A stretch of 64,000 bases of DNA from Hyphomicrobiales bacterium (lineage in GTDB: Bacteria; Pseudomonadota; Alphaproteobacteria; Rhizobiales; Rhizobiaceae): positions 62,001-126,000 of the forward strand of contig UCKS01000051.1 of NCBI GenBank assembly GCA_900473045.1, read 5' to 3'. Position 1 is the first letter of the stretch. Each line of letters begins with the position of its first letter. Of the stretch, positions 45,965 through 55,443 are shown in pieces. The notes beneath the pieces are model-generated. The model made no database searches. It saw nothing but the letters and a program-made list of their open reading frames with translations, and had not been told where the DNA came from. The translations under genes and the position numbers were made by a program.

Positions 45965-47242
45965 ATGACACCCGTGACCAGTTTGACCGATCGCAAGAAC
46001 GCAGCCATATCCCGCGGTGTGGGCATGACCACGCAGATCTATGCTGATCGTGCCGAGAATTCCGAAATCTGGGACAAGGAAGGCAATCGTTATATCGATT
46101 TTGCCGCCGGTATCGCTGTCGTCAACACCGGCCACCGCCATCCGCGCGTGATTGAAGCCGTCAAGAAGCAGCTCGACCGCTTCACCCACACCTGCCATCA
46201 GGTCGTGCCTTACGAAAACTATGTCGAGCTTGCCGAACGGCTGAATGCCATCCTGCCGGGTGACTTCGCCAAGAAGACGATTTTCGTCACCACGGGTGCG
46301 GAAGCCGTCGAGAACGCCGTCAAGATCGCCCGCGCCGCAACCGGCCGCCAGGCTGTCGTTGCCTTCGGCGGCGGCTTTCACGGCCGCACCTTCATGGGCA
46401 TGGCACTGACCGGCAAGGTCGTGCCCTACAAGGTCGGTTTCGGCGCCATGCCGGCCGATGTCTTCCACGTGCCGTTCCCGGTCGAACTGCAGGGCGTTTC
46501 CGCCGAACAGTCGCTGGCGGCCCTGAAGCGTCTGTTCGCCGCCGACGTTGATCCGAACCGCGTCGCCGCCATCATCATTGAGCCCGTGCAGGGCGAAGGC
46601 GGCTTTTATCCGGTGCCGACCTCCTTCATCAAGGCGATCCGCGAGATCTGCGACCAGCACGGCATCCTTCTGATCGCCGACGAAGTGCAGACCGGCTTTG
46701 CCCGCACCGGCAAGCTGTTTGCCATGGAACATCACGGCGTCGCCGCCGACCTCGTGACGATGGCCAAGGGTCTTGGCGGCGGCTTCCCGATCGCAGCCGT
46801 GACCGGCCGCGCTGAGGTCATGGACGCTCCAGGCCCCGGCGGCCTCGGCGGCACCTATGCCGGTAACCCGATGGGCGTTGCCGCAGCCCACGCCGTTCTC
46901 GATATCATCGAGGATGAGAAGCTGTGCGAGCGCGCCGAACAGCTGGGCGGCCGCCTGAAGCAGCGCCTCGCCGCCATTGCCGAGCAGGTGCCGGAAATCG
47001 TCGATATCCGTGGTCCGGGTTTCATGAATGCGGTCGAGTTCAACGACGTGAAGACCAATCTTCCGAGCGCCGATTTCGCCAACAAGGTGCGTCTGAAAGC
47101 GCTCGAAAAGGGCCTGATCCTTTTGACCTGCGGCGTACACGGCAATGTCATCCGCTTCCTAGCGCCGATCACCATCCAGGACAACGTCTTCGCCGAAGCC
47201 ATGGACATTCTGGAAGCCTCGATCCTGGAAGCCCGCGCCTGA
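45965..47242 (+). CDS. gabT: 4-aminobutyrate (or 5-aminovalerate) aminotransferase
   Basis: 425-aa class III aminotransferase. PLP Lys268 is in TMAKGLGGGFP, preceded by LLIADEVQTGFARTG and FGGGFHGRT. It moves the omega-amino group of GABA, or of 5-aminovalerate in DavT members, to 2-oxoglutarate. The gene pair gabT-gabD followed across VapBC by a CoA-transferase and glutaryl-CoA dehydrogenase makes a DavT role credible. A GTG three codons in is an alternative start. Confidence 0.9.
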   Translation: MTPVTSLTDRKNAAISRGVGMTTQIYADRAENSEIWDKEGNRYIDFAAGIAVVNTGHRHPRVIEAVKKQLDRFTHTCHQVVPYENYVELAERLNAILPGDFAKKTIFVTTGAEAVENAVKIARAATGRQAVVAFGGGFHGRTFMGMALTGKVVPYKVGFGAMPADVFHVPFPVELQGVSAEQSLAALKRLFAADVDPNRVAAIIIEPVQGEGGFYPVPTSFIKAIREICDQHGILLIADEVQTGFARTGKLFAMEHHGVAADLVTMAKGLGGGFPIAAVTGRAEVMDAPGPGGLGGTYAGNPMGVAAAHAVLDIIEDEKLCERAEQLGGRLKQRLAAIAEQVPEIVDIRGPGFMNAVEFNDVKTNLPSADFANKVRLKALEKGLILLTCGVHGNVIRFLAPITIQDNVFAEAMDILEASILEARA

Positions 47243-47390
47243 TTTCAGGCGCCAGCCTCACGACATATCCCGTCGGGCAGCAGCGCTTTTCTGCCCGATG
47301 GACCCGGCTGCTTTTATCGGCTATCGGCATTGTCCCCGCGACGAAAATGCCGCCTGCGCTGCTTGCGCGGACCGCCAGAAAGGATCTCCG

Positions 47391-48848
47391 ATGATCTTTA
47401 CCGAGACATTGATCGCTCATGTCAGGGATCCGCATCTGCTCGGGCTGGTGAATGCGCCATGGGCGCCTGCGGCAAAGACCTTCGACGTCCATAACCCCTC
47501 GAACGGCGCCCTGCTCGCCACCCTGCCGGATATGGGCGTCGCGGAGACCCGCACCGCTGTCGATGATGCCTATGCGGCGCAATTTCCCTGGGCCGAACGA
47601 CCGGCCGGCGATCGCAGCACGATCCTGCGCCGCTGGCACGATCTGGTCATCGCCCATATCGATGATCTCGCCGCGATCCTGACTGCGGAAATGGGCAAGC
47701 CGCTCAATGAAGCCCGTTCCGAAGTCCAGCACGCGGCGGCCTATATCGAATGGTATGCGGAAGAGGCCAAGCGTGTTTACGGCGAGACCATTCCCGCACC
47801 TTCGACCGACCGCCGCATGATGGTGATCAAGCAGCCGGTCGGCGTGGTCGGCACGATCACCCCCTGGAATTTCCCGGCTTCGATGGTGGCGCGCAAGATC
47901 GCACCGGCGCTCGCGGTCGGTTGCACCATCATCCTCAAGCCCGCAGAACAGACACCGCTGGTGGCTCTGGCCATGCACGCGCTGGCCATCCGCGCCGGTT
48001 TTCCCAAGGGCGTCTTCAACCTCGTGCTCGCCTCTGAGGGTGATGCGATCGGTCAGGAGCTCTGCACCAATTCGAGAGTGCGCAAGATCAGCTTTACCGG
48101 CTCCACCGAAGTCGGCCGCATCCTGATGCGGCAGTGCTCGGACCAGATCAAGAAAATCAGCCTCGAACTTGGCGGCAGCGCACCCTTCATCGTCTTTGAC
48201 GATGCCGATATCGACGCCGCCGTCGATGGCGCCATCCAGGCCAAATTCCGCAATGCCGGCCAGACCTGCACCTCGGCCAACCGCATCTATGTTCAAAGCC
48301 GCGTCCACGACGAATTCGCCGCCAAACTGGCGGCCGAAGTGGCGAAGCTCACGGTCGGCGACGGTTTTTCCAAGGGCGTCACCATCGGCCCGCTGATCGA
48401 TAGCCGGGCAATCGAGAAGGTCGAAGCCCATGTCAACGACGCGGTCGGCAAGGGTGCAAAGCTTCTTTGCGGCGGCAAGCGCGTGTCCGGCGCGTTCTTC
48501 GAACCGACCGTGCTGTCCAATGTCGGCAAGGGTATGCTGGTCGCCTGCGACGAAACCTTCGGACCGGTCGCCCCGATCATTCGCTTCGAGACGATGGAAG
48601 ACGTCATCCTGCAGGCCAACGATACGATCTACGGGTTGGCCGCCTATTTCTACGCCACCGAACTGAAAAAGGTCTGGCGTGTCGCCGAGGCGCTCGAATA
48701 CGGCATGATCGGTATCAATACAGGCCGCATGTCGTCTGAGGCCGCCCCCTTCGGTGGCCTCAAGCAGTCCGGCATCGGCCGCGAAGGCTCCCGCCACGGC
48801 GCCGAGGATTATCTGGAGATGAAATATCTCTGCATGGGGAATATTTGA
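47391..48848 (+). CDS. gabD: Succinate (or glutarate) semialdehyde dehydrogenase
   Basis: 485-aa NAD(P)-dependent dehydrogenase. General base Glu259 (LELGGSAPF) and nucleophile Cys293 (NAGQTCTSANR) with VVGTITPWNFP identify the GabD/DavD group. It oxidises the semialdehyde made by the upstream aminotransferase. AAGGAT precedes the ATG at 47391; the 148-base gap to gabT holds no gene. Substrate chain length (C4 or C5) cannot be decided from sequence alone. Confidence 0.92.
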   Translation: MIFTETLIAHVRDPHLLGLVNAPWAPAAKTFDVHNPSNGALLATLPDMGVAETRTAVDDAYAAQFPWAERPAGDRSTILRRWHDLVIAHIDDLAAILTAEMGKPLNEARSEVQHAAAYIEWYAEEAKRVYGETIPAPSTDRRMMVIKQPVGVVGTITPWNFPASMVARKIAPALAVGCTIILKPAEQTPLVALAMHALAIRAGFPKGVFNLVLASEGDAIGQELCTNSRVRKISFTGSTEVGRILMRQCSDQIKKISLELGGSAPFIVFDDADIDAAVDGAIQAKFRNAGQTCTSANRIYVQSRVHDEFAAKLAAEVAKLTVGDGFSKGVTIGPLIDSRAIEKVEAHVNDAVGKGAKLLCGGKRVSGAFFEPTVLSNVGKGMLVACDETFGPVAPIIRFETMEDVILQANDTIYGLAAYFYATELKKVWRVAEALEYGMIGINTGRMSSEAAPFGGLKQSGIGREGSRHGAEDYLEMKYLCMGNI

Positions 48849-48858
48849 GGACGCCGAA

Positions 48859-49233
48859 TTAATGATGTGAAGGATGGTACGCAATTAATAGCTTTTCGGC
48901 GACGGCTTTGAGCCTCTTGTCCAAAGTCCAAAAGCTCACTCCCGGCATCAACGTGATTGACGCCAAGAGGTGCGCGTCAGCATAACCGATGCCTGAACTA
49001 TAAATTTGTCTGCTTTCGATCAATTGCAAGACTTCCCCGTCAGACGCGACTGTCACTTCGTTCATTTGTCGCAACTGGTCTAGGAAAGCAGTCCTATCCC
49101 TCAGACTGCCAAGAGATATTTCACCCAAGATGAATGGATGCATCAATATGTTGCCGCTAGCGAGCAGTTGCGCAAACGCGCTGTCGCCAAACCGTATATG
49201 ATTGATCCAGACGGATGTGTCGGCGAGGATCAT
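48859..49233 (-). CDS. vapC: VapC PIN-domain ribonuclease toxin
   Basis: 124-aa PIN toxin. The acidic active-site residues Asp5 (LADTSVWI), Glu38 (LGEISL), Asp86 (GYADAHLL) and Asp105 (TLDKRL) are all present. VapC toxins cleave RNA, often initiator tRNA or rRNA. The ATG at 49233 overlaps the antitoxin stop by four bases. It appears intact. Confidence 0.92.
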   Translation of the reverse strand: MILADTSVWINHIRFGDSAFAQLLASGNILMHPFILGEISLGSLRDRTAFLDQLRQMNEVTVASDGEVLQLIESRQIYSSGIGYADAHLLASITLMPGVSFWTLDKRLKAVAEKLLIAYHPSHH

Positions 49234-49436
49234 GGCTGATCGTCGATCCAAGGACGCCGCCGGGGAACATCCTCCAAATCAGGTTGAGTACCACCCAACA
49301 AAGCAAGCCTGCGTGATGCCGAAACATGAACGAACATCTTGAGGGCTTCACGAACAACAGCCGATTTTTCCGTCAGCCCGCTGTAAGCCTGAGCTTTGGC
49401 CAGCAATTCATCATCAAGAACAATAGTTGTGCGCAT
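49230..49436 (-). CDS. vapB: VapB antitoxin
   Basis: 68-aa antitoxin of the VapB family: an N-terminal MRTTIVLDDELL DNA-binding strand-helix and the conserved LGGTQPDLEDVPRRR tail that neutralises the PIN toxin. It precedes and overlaps vapC, the usual order, and probably represses the operon. Confidence 0.92.
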   Translation of the reverse strand: MRTTIVLDDELLAKAQAYSGLTEKSAVVREALKMFVHVSASRRLALLGGTQPDLEDVPRRRPWIDDQP

Positions 49437-49493
49437 GGCTCTACTCCCGATATGCGCATCAAAAATATCATCGATTGATGCTTATTTCAATGC

Positions 49494-50666
49494 CTAAGGC
49501 TTCATCCCGATCTCAGCCAGCACCTCATGCGTATGCTCCCCAAGCCTCGGCGCACCACGCTCAAGGGCAAGTTCGGCATCTGAAAACTGAATGGGCGTCC
49601 GCACGCCCGGCGCCGTCCCTGATGCCGATCCCGTATGTGGCGTATCCACCCGCATGCTACGGTGAATGATCTGCGGGTCCGAGAACACATCCGCCACCGT
49701 GTTGATCGGGCCACCGGGCACGCCGGCTGCTTCCAGCATGGCAAGCAACATATCCCGGCTATAAATCACCGTCCGCGCCGTCAGTTCCGGCGTCAGCGTG
49801 TCGCGGTTTTTCACCCGGCTCGCATTCGTCAGGTAGCGCGGATCGGTCGCCAGAGTGTCAAGACCAAGCAGTGTGCAGAACTTGACGAACTGCCGGTCAT
49901 TGCCGACGGCGACGATCAGGTGGCCATCGGAAACCGGGAACACCTGATAGGGCGCAATATTCGGATGTGCGTTGCCAAGGCGGCGGGGCGATTGTCCGGA
50001 GACGAGGAAATTCAGTGCCTGATTGGCAAGTACCCCGGTCATGCTGTCGAACAGTGCCATATCGACCTGCTGGCCGGTGCCGGTGCGTTCGCGCATGTGG
50101 AGCGCTGCCTGAATGGCGATGACGCCGTAAAGGCCGGTGAAGATGTCGGCAAAGGCGACGCCGATTTTCTGCGGCTCGCCTTCGGGATCGCCCGTCAGGT
50201 CCATGATGCCGCTCATGCCCTGGATGATATAATCGTAACCGGCGCGATGGGCATAGGGGCCGTGCTGGCCGAAGCCGGTAACGGAGCAATAGATCAGCCG
50301 CGGATTCACCGTCTTCAGGCTTTCATAGTCGAGCCCGTATTTTGCCAGCCCGCCGACCTTGAAGTTTTCCAGCAGCACGTCCGACTGCGCCGCCAGCCGC
50401 CGCACTGCCTCCTGCCCTTCCTCGGTGGTGAAATCGAGGATGACGGAGCGCTTGCCGCGATTGCAGGCGTGGAAATAGGCGGCGTCCAGATGGCCGCCGG
50501 TGTCGCTCTCTATAAAGGGAGGTCCCCAAGTGCGGGTGTCGTCCCCCGCCGGGCTTTCCACCTTGATGACATCGGCACCGAGATCGGCCAGTGTCTGGCC
50601 GATCCATGGCCCCGCCAGGATGCGGGCAAGTTCGAGAACCTTCAGGCCCTTCAGCGGCGTTTCCAT
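49494..50666 (-). CDS. CaiB/BaiF family CoA-transferase
   Basis: 390-aa class III CoA-transferase with LKGLKVLELARILAGPW at the N-terminus, VIKVESPAGDDTR and VLLENFKVGGLAKYGL. Its partner gene gcdH, eight bases upstream, suggests it transfers CoA to glutarate (SUGCT-like). That would place glutarate activation and oxidation in one transcript. Substrate inferred from context. Confidence 0.88.
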   Translation of the reverse strand: METPLKGLKVLELARILAGPWIGQTLADLGADVIKVESPAGDDTRTWGPPFIESDTGGHLDAAYFHACNRGKRSVILDFTTEEGQEAVRRLAAQSDVLLENFKVGGLAKYGLDYESLKTVNPRLIYCSVTGFGQHGPYAHRAGYDYIIQGMSGIMDLTGDPEGEPQKIGVAFADIFTGLYGVIAIQAALHMRERTGTGQQVDMALFDSMTGVLANQALNFLVSGQSPRRLGNAHPNIAPYQVFPVSDGHLIVAVGNDRQFVKFCTLLGLDTLATDPRYLTNASRVKNRDTLTPELTARTVIYSRDMLLAMLEAAGVPGGPINTVADVFSDPQIIHRSMRVDTPHTGSASGTAPGVRTPIQFSDAELALERGAPRLGEHTHEVLAEIGMKP

Positions 50667-50674
50667 GCCGGCGC

Positions 50675-51862
50675 TCAGAAGAAGGCCTGCAGCCCGGTCT
50701 GGGCGCGGCCAAGGATCAAAGCGTGCACATCATGGGTACCCTCATAGGTGTTCACCGTTTCGAGGTTCACCATGTGGCGCATGACCTGATAATCCTCGGA
50801 AATGCCGTTGCCGCCGTGCATGTCGCGGGCCGCGCGAGCGATATCCAGCGCCTTGCCGCAATTGTTGCGCTTGACGATCGAGATCATCTCCGGCGCCATC
50901 CGGCCGGCATCCATCAGTTGCCCGACCCGAAGCGACGCCTGCAGTCCAAGGGTGATTTCCGTCTGCATATCGGCAAGCTTTTTCTGGAACAGCTGCGTCT
51001 GCGCTAGCGGACGGCCGAACTGCTTGCGGTCGAGCCCGTATTGCCGGGCCGCATGCCAGCAGAATTCCGCCGAACCGAGCACACCCCAGGAGATGCCATA
51101 GCGGGCACGGTTGAGGCAGCCGAACGGACCTTTCAGGCCTTCGACATTCGGCAACAAGGCATCTTCGCCGACTTCGACATTGTCCATGACAATTTCGCCG
51201 GTGATCGAGGCACGCAGCGACAGCTTGCCGCCGATCTTCGGGGCCGACAGGCCCTTCATGCCCTTTTCCAGCACGAAGCCGCGAATGGCATTGCCATGCG
51301 CCTCCGACTTCGCCCAGACGACGAAGACGTCAGCGATCGGTGCGTTTGAAATCCACATCTTGGAGCCGCTGAGGCGATAGCCGCCGTCGGTCTTCACCGC
51401 CCGCGTCTTCATGCCGCCCGGATCGGAGCCCGCATCCGGTTCGGTCAGACCGAAACAGCCAATCCATTCGCCGCTGATCAGCTTTGGCAGGTATTTCTGG
51501 CGCTGCTCTTCCGAGCCATAGGCATGGATCGGGTAGATAACGAGGGAAGACTGCACGCTCATCATCGAACGGTAACCACTGTCGACACGCTCGACCTCGC
51601 GGGCAACCAGGCCATAGGCCACATAGGACGCACCGACGCCGCCATAGGTATCCGGCACGGTTACGCCGAGCAGGCCGAGGTCGCCCATTTCGCGGAAGAT
51701 CGAGGGATCGGTCGTCTCGTTGCGGTAGGCATCGATGACACGCGGCTGCAGCTTGTCCTGCGCATAGGCGCGCGCCGTATCGCGGATCATCCGCTCGTCT
51801 TCAGAGAGCTGATCCTCCAGCAGAAATGCGTCGTCCCACTGGAATTCCTGTCTTGCAGCCAT
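50675..51862 (-). CDS. gcdH: Glutaryl-CoA dehydrogenase
   Basis: 395-aa flavoprotein of the acyl-CoA dehydrogenase family. The N-terminus [17 protein letters not shown], the [17 protein letters not shown] flavin segment and catalytic Glu374 in [10 protein letters not shown] are typical of GcdH. It converts glutaryl-CoA to crotonyl-CoA with CO2 release, passing electrons to ETF. GGGAGGA precedes the ATG by about five bases. It is cotranscribed with the CoA-transferase and divergent from the M24 peptidase gene. Confidence 0.92.
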   Translation of the reverse strand: MAARQEFQWDDAFLLEDQLSEDERMIRDTARAYAQDKLQPRVIDAYRNETTDPSIFREMGDLGLLGVTVPDTYGGVGASYVAYGLVAREVERVDSGYRSMMSVQSSLVIYPIHAYGSEEQRQKYLPKLISGEWIGCFGLTEPDAGSDPGGMKTRAVKTDGGYRLSGSKMWISNAPIADVFVVWAKSEAHGNAIRGFVLEKGMKGLSAPKIGGKLSLRASITGEIVMDNVEVGEDALLPNVEGLKGPFGCLNRARYGISWGVLGSAEFCWHAARQYGLDRKQFGRPLAQTQLFQKKLADMQTEITLGLQASLRVGQLMDAGRMAPEMISIVKRNNCGKALDIARAARDMHGGNGISEDYQVMRHMVNLETVNTYEGTHDVHALILGRAQTGLQAFF

Positions 51863-52001
51863 GGCGTCCTCCCGTCACTTTCCTTCTTGTATCCGTTATG
51901 GCAAGCCGGACAGGGCGATACAAACGAAAATGCGGCACTGCCTCATGCGCTGCGGGAATGGCGGCCCGCAGGGCGTTGAAGATACAGGACAAGGAAACGG
52001 C

Positions 52002-53243
52002 ATGGCTCACCTCGACAGGATACGCGCATCGCAGCTGATGGAAACCGCCGGGATCGACGTCCTGCTGCTGCTTTCGCCCGAAAGTTTTGCCTACGCGACA
52101 GGCGCACCCGCCGGTGTCGCCACCATGTGGCGGCGGGCTGGAGCGGTTGCGGCCATTGTCCCGGCCGATCCGGCGTTTCAGGAAGCAGCTGTCGTCACCG
52201 ACCTGTTCGAAGCGGCTTTCCGCGCGTCCAGCACCATCACCGATATCCGTATCAACCCGATCTGGGTCGAAACAGGCGATATCCGGGGCATGGAAATGCG
52301 GCCGCCGGAGGAGCTGATACAGGCCGCCTGGGAAAAACAGCGCCGGCCCACCGGCTTTCAGCGCCCGGAAACCTTCGATGCCGGTCTGGGTTTCCGGCTG
52401 GCTGCAACGCTTCTAGCAGACAAGGGTCTCGGAGAAGGCCGCATCGGCATCGAGTTCGATGGCCTTTCCGTTGCCGATTTCCGGTTGCTGTCTGCGGTGT
52501 TGCCGCAGGCCGAACTCATCGATGCCTCCAACCTCGTCCGTCGATTGAAGATGATCAAATCGCCAACCGAGATTGGCCATCTGCGAACCGCCGTCGAACT
52601 GGCCGAGACCGGGATCGTCGCTCTGCGCGAAACCATCGATATCGGCATCAGCCGCGACGACCTGGCAAGCGCCTGGGAGAAAGGCGCGCGCGCTGAGGCG
52701 GCACGGCGCAGCGTTGAGAATCTCACTGGGCTCTGGGAATATGTCTCCGTCGGCCCGAACCCCTGGACCAAGGGTGGCGTCGTCGAACGCGGCGATCTGA
52801 TCAAGGTCGATGTTGGCTGTTTGATTGCCGGCTATACATCCGATACCGGCCGCACCTTTGTCTGCGGCACGCCGTCCGCCCTGCAGGCCCGGCTGTTCGA
52901 TGCCCTGCAAACCGCCTATGACGCGGGCCTGCCGCTGCTGAAGCCCGGCATCGCCATGAGCGAGGTGCACCGGGTGACGACCGGGGCAATGGGGAAGGCG
53001 GGCTTTCCCGGCTATACACGCGGTCATTTCGGCCATGGGCTGGGCGCCGGGCTCGGCAGCGAGGAATGGCCCTTCCTGTCGCGGCAATCGGATGTGATCA
53101 TCGAGCCGGGCATGGTGCTCGCCTTCGAGACGCCCTGGTATGTTGATGGTGTTGGCGGCATGATCATCGAAAACCAGTTGCTGATCACTGCGGATGGTCA
53201 CGAGATCATGAACCGGCTACCGTCCGGTCTCGTATCCCTCTGA
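52002..53243 (+). CDS. M24-family peptidase (Xaa-Pro dipeptidase/creatinase-like)
   Basis: 413-aa pita-bread metallohydrolase. Metal ligands are visible: Asp in VDVGC and in YTSDTGRT, His in GHFGHGLGAG, and Glu in AFETPWY and IIENQLL. The N-terminal half (1-160) is the creatinase domain. Substrate not deducible; ectoine hydrolases and creatinases share the fold. The ATG at 52002 has AAGGAA six bases upstream. It runs in one direction with the LysR and flavoprotein genes. Confidence 0.85.
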   Translation: MAHLDRIRASQLMETAGIDVLLLLSPESFAYATGAPAGVATMWRRAGAVAAIVPADPAFQEAAVVTDLFEAAFRASSTITDIRINPIWVETGDIRGMEMRPPEELIQAAWEKQRRPTGFQRPETFDAGLGFRLAATLLADKGLGEGRIGIEFDGLSVADFRLLSAVLPQAELIDASNLVRRLKMIKSPTEIGHLRTAVELAETGIVALRETIDIGISRDDLASAWEKGARAEAARRSVENLTGLWEYVSVGPNPWTKGGVVERGDLIKVDVGCLIAGYTSDTGRTFVCGTPSALQARLFDALQTAYDAGLPLLKPGIAMSEVHRVTTGAMGKAGFPGYTRGHFGHGLGAGLGSEEWPFLSRQSDVIIEPGMVLAFETPWYVDGVGGMIIENQLLITADGHEIMNRLPSGLVSL

Positions 53244-53255
53244 TCGCGGCTTCCC

Positions 53256-54212
53256 ATGCCTGACAATCGCCTCGAACGTTTCGCCCACAATCTCGACTGG
53301 AACCTCCTGCGCACCTTCGTCGTGGTGGTCGAGGAGGGCAGCATCACGGCGGCGGCCAACCGGCTTTTGTTGCAGCAACCCGCCGTCAGCATGGCGCTCA
53401 AGCGGCTGGAGCAGACCGTCGGCCAGAAACTGATCGACAGGCGTCCGGGCCGCTTCGACCTGACGGAAGCAGGGGAAAAGCTGCACCGCCAGTGCCGGGA
53501 TATCTTCGCTGCGGTCGTGCGCCTGCCGAATGCGCTGGAAACGGCTGGCGACGACGTGACCGGCCATGTCAGCATTCATTCCGTCAGCCATGCGCACAAT
53601 CCGGCCTGGGACTGCAAGCTCGAAAGCTTCTTTCGCCTCTATCCCAAGGTAACGCTCAGCATCACCGTGGAAACCACCGTCAGCGTCATCAGCGCGGTCG
53701 AGCGCAATATCGCCACCATCGGCCTCTGCGACGGCAATATTCCCGACGCGCTCGTCAAGACGTTCCATATCCGCGAACAATACGGGCTCTACTGCGGCCG
53801 GGGTCACCGGCTGTTCGGCGTTGAGGGAGCGGCGCTGAACGACCTGCGCGGCGATCCCTACATTGCCTTCATCGCCGATGTTCTCGGCGGCCAGCATATG
53901 AATGCCATTACCGCCGTGCGCGCCATGGGTTCCTTCGGCCAGCAGGTGCGGGCGGTCTCCTGCAATGTCGAGGAAGTGCTGCGCCTGATATCGGCCAATA
54001 TCGGCATCGGCATGGTGCCGGATCATCTGGCGGCACCGGGCCTTGCTGCGGGTGATCTCTGGCAATTGCCGCCCTATGACCTCCTGCCGACCACGGATGT
54101 CTTTCGCATCGCCAATCCCAACGCCATCCTCAATCCCGCCGAAGCGGCCTTCCTTCGCCATGTCGCCGACACCGAGCCGCTTGATCATAGCTTGGGGCAT
54201 CAATCTGCCTGA
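53256..54212 (+). CDS. LysR-family transcriptional regulator
   Basis: 318-aa regulator: N-terminal helix-turn-helix (about 12-70; SITAAANRLLLQQPAVSMALKRLE region), then a substrate-binding domain with two Rossmann-like lobes. It is 12 bases after the M24 gene, so probably cotranscribed, and may control the peptidase and the flavoprotein downstream. Confidence 0.9.
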   Translation: MPDNRLERFAHNLDWNLLRTFVVVVEEGSITAAANRLLLQQPAVSMALKRLEQTVGQKLIDRRPGRFDLTEAGEKLHRQCRDIFAAVVRLPNALETAGDDVTGHVSIHSVSHAHNPAWDCKLESFFRLYPKVTLSITVETTVSVISAVERNIATIGLCDGNIPDALVKTFHIREQYGLYCGRGHRLFGVEGAALNDLRGDPYIAFIADVLGGQHMNAITAVRAMGSFGQQVRAVSCNVEEVLRLISANIGIGMVPDHLAAPGLAAGDLWQLPPYDLLPTTDVFRIANPNAILNPAEAAFLRHVADTEPLDHSLGHQSA

Positions 54213-54313
54213 TAGTCAGCTTCGCCACTATAAATTTGAACATCGATCACCCCACCTTTAGGGTCCGGTTGCGCGAGGCGAAATCGCGGATACCGTAAAG
54301 GGCTGGGACTGAC

Positions 54314-55441
54314 ATGCAGACATTCGACGTGGCAATCATTGGCGGCGGCATCGCCGGCCTGTCGCTTACCTATTTCCTCAGCCCCCGTCGCTCTGTCGTC
54401 GTGCTCGAACGGGAAACGGCGCTCGGCTATCACAGTACCGGCCGCTCCGCCGCCGAATTCGTACTGCGCTACAATGCGCCGGAAGTCTGCGCGCTTGCCG
54501 CGATCGCCAAGGATTTCTTCGACAGCCCACCGAACGGATTTTCGGACATTCCGCTGCTGAACCAGCGCGGTGGCGTTATGATCGCCAATGCCGAAAAAGC
54601 CGCGCGCCTGGAGGAGATGTTTCGCGCCGAACTCGCCTTCACGCCGGAACTCGAGCCGCTCGATGAAGAGGAAGTGCTGGCGCGCGTACCGATCCTGAAG
54701 CCGGGCTATGCCGCTGCCGCGTTCTACGATCCCAATTTCTGGGATATCGAGGTCGAAAGCCTGCTGCAGGGTTATGTCAAAGGCGCACGCCGCCACGGCG
54801 CTGAGATCCGCGAGCGCCACGCGGTTCTGTCCGCCAGCCATAATGGCCAGGCCTGGACCATCGAAACGTCGGCAGGCCCTGTCCGTGCCAGGACAGTGGT
54901 TAATGCCGCCGGTGGATGGGCCGATCCAACGGCGGAAATTTTTGGCGTCAAGCCACTCGGTATCATCCCGCATCGCCGCACGGCCATTACCGTCGATCTT
55001 CCCGAGGGGATCGATATTTCCGCAATGCCGGAGATCAACGAGATCGACGAGGACTTCTACATGAAGCCCGACGCCGGACGGCTGTTCGCAAGCCCCGCCG
55101 ATGCCACCCCCTGTGAACCCGGCGACGTGCAGCCGGAGGAACTCGATGTCGCCTGGGCAGCACACTATGTCGAGGAGGCAACCACCATCCCGGTTCGCCG
55201 CGTTGCCAAGAGCTGGGCCGGAATGCGCAGCTTTTCATCCGACAAGCTGCCGGTGATCGGCGCTGCATCTGACCAACCGGATTTCTTCTGGCTAGCGGGC
55301 CAGGGCGGCTACGGCATCCTCACCTCGCCGGCCCTCGGCGCCTTGGCGGCAAGCCTGTTGACCGGCCACCCCCAGCCGGAAAGGTTTGGCGCGCAAGCGC
55401 TTGATCCAACAAAGTTCAGCCCGCTGCGGTTAACGGTTTGA
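54314..55441 (+). CDS. FAD-dependent D-amino acid dehydrogenase-like oxidoreductase
   Basis: 375-aa DAO-superfamily flavoprotein. FAD-binding VAIIGGGIAGLSL is at the N-terminus, with GYHSTGRSAAEF as in D-arginine dehydrogenase (DauA). The C-terminal WAGMRSFSSDKLPVIG and GQGGYGILTSPALG motifs are typical. It probably oxidises a D-amino acid or imino acid to the keto acid. It converges on the UdgX gene with a 2-base gap. Confidence 0.85.
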   Translation: MQTFDVAIIGGGIAGLSLTYFLSPRRSVVVLERETALGYHSTGRSAAEFVLRYNAPEVCALAAIAKDFFDSPPNGFSDIPLLNQRGGVMIANAEKAARLEEMFRAELAFTPELEPLDEEEVLARVPILKPGYAAAAFYDPNFWDIEVESLLQGYVKGARRHGAEIRERHAVLSASHNGQAWTIETSAGPVRARTVVNAAGGWADPTAEIFGVKPLGIIPHRRTAITVDLPEGIDISAMPEINEIDEDFYMKPDAGRLFASPADATPCEPGDVQPEELDVAWAAHYVEEATTIPVRRVAKSWAGMRSFSSDKLPVIGAASDQPDFFWLAGQGGYGILTSPALGALAASLLTGHPQPERFGAQALDPTKFSPLRLTV

Positions 55442-55443
55442 TA

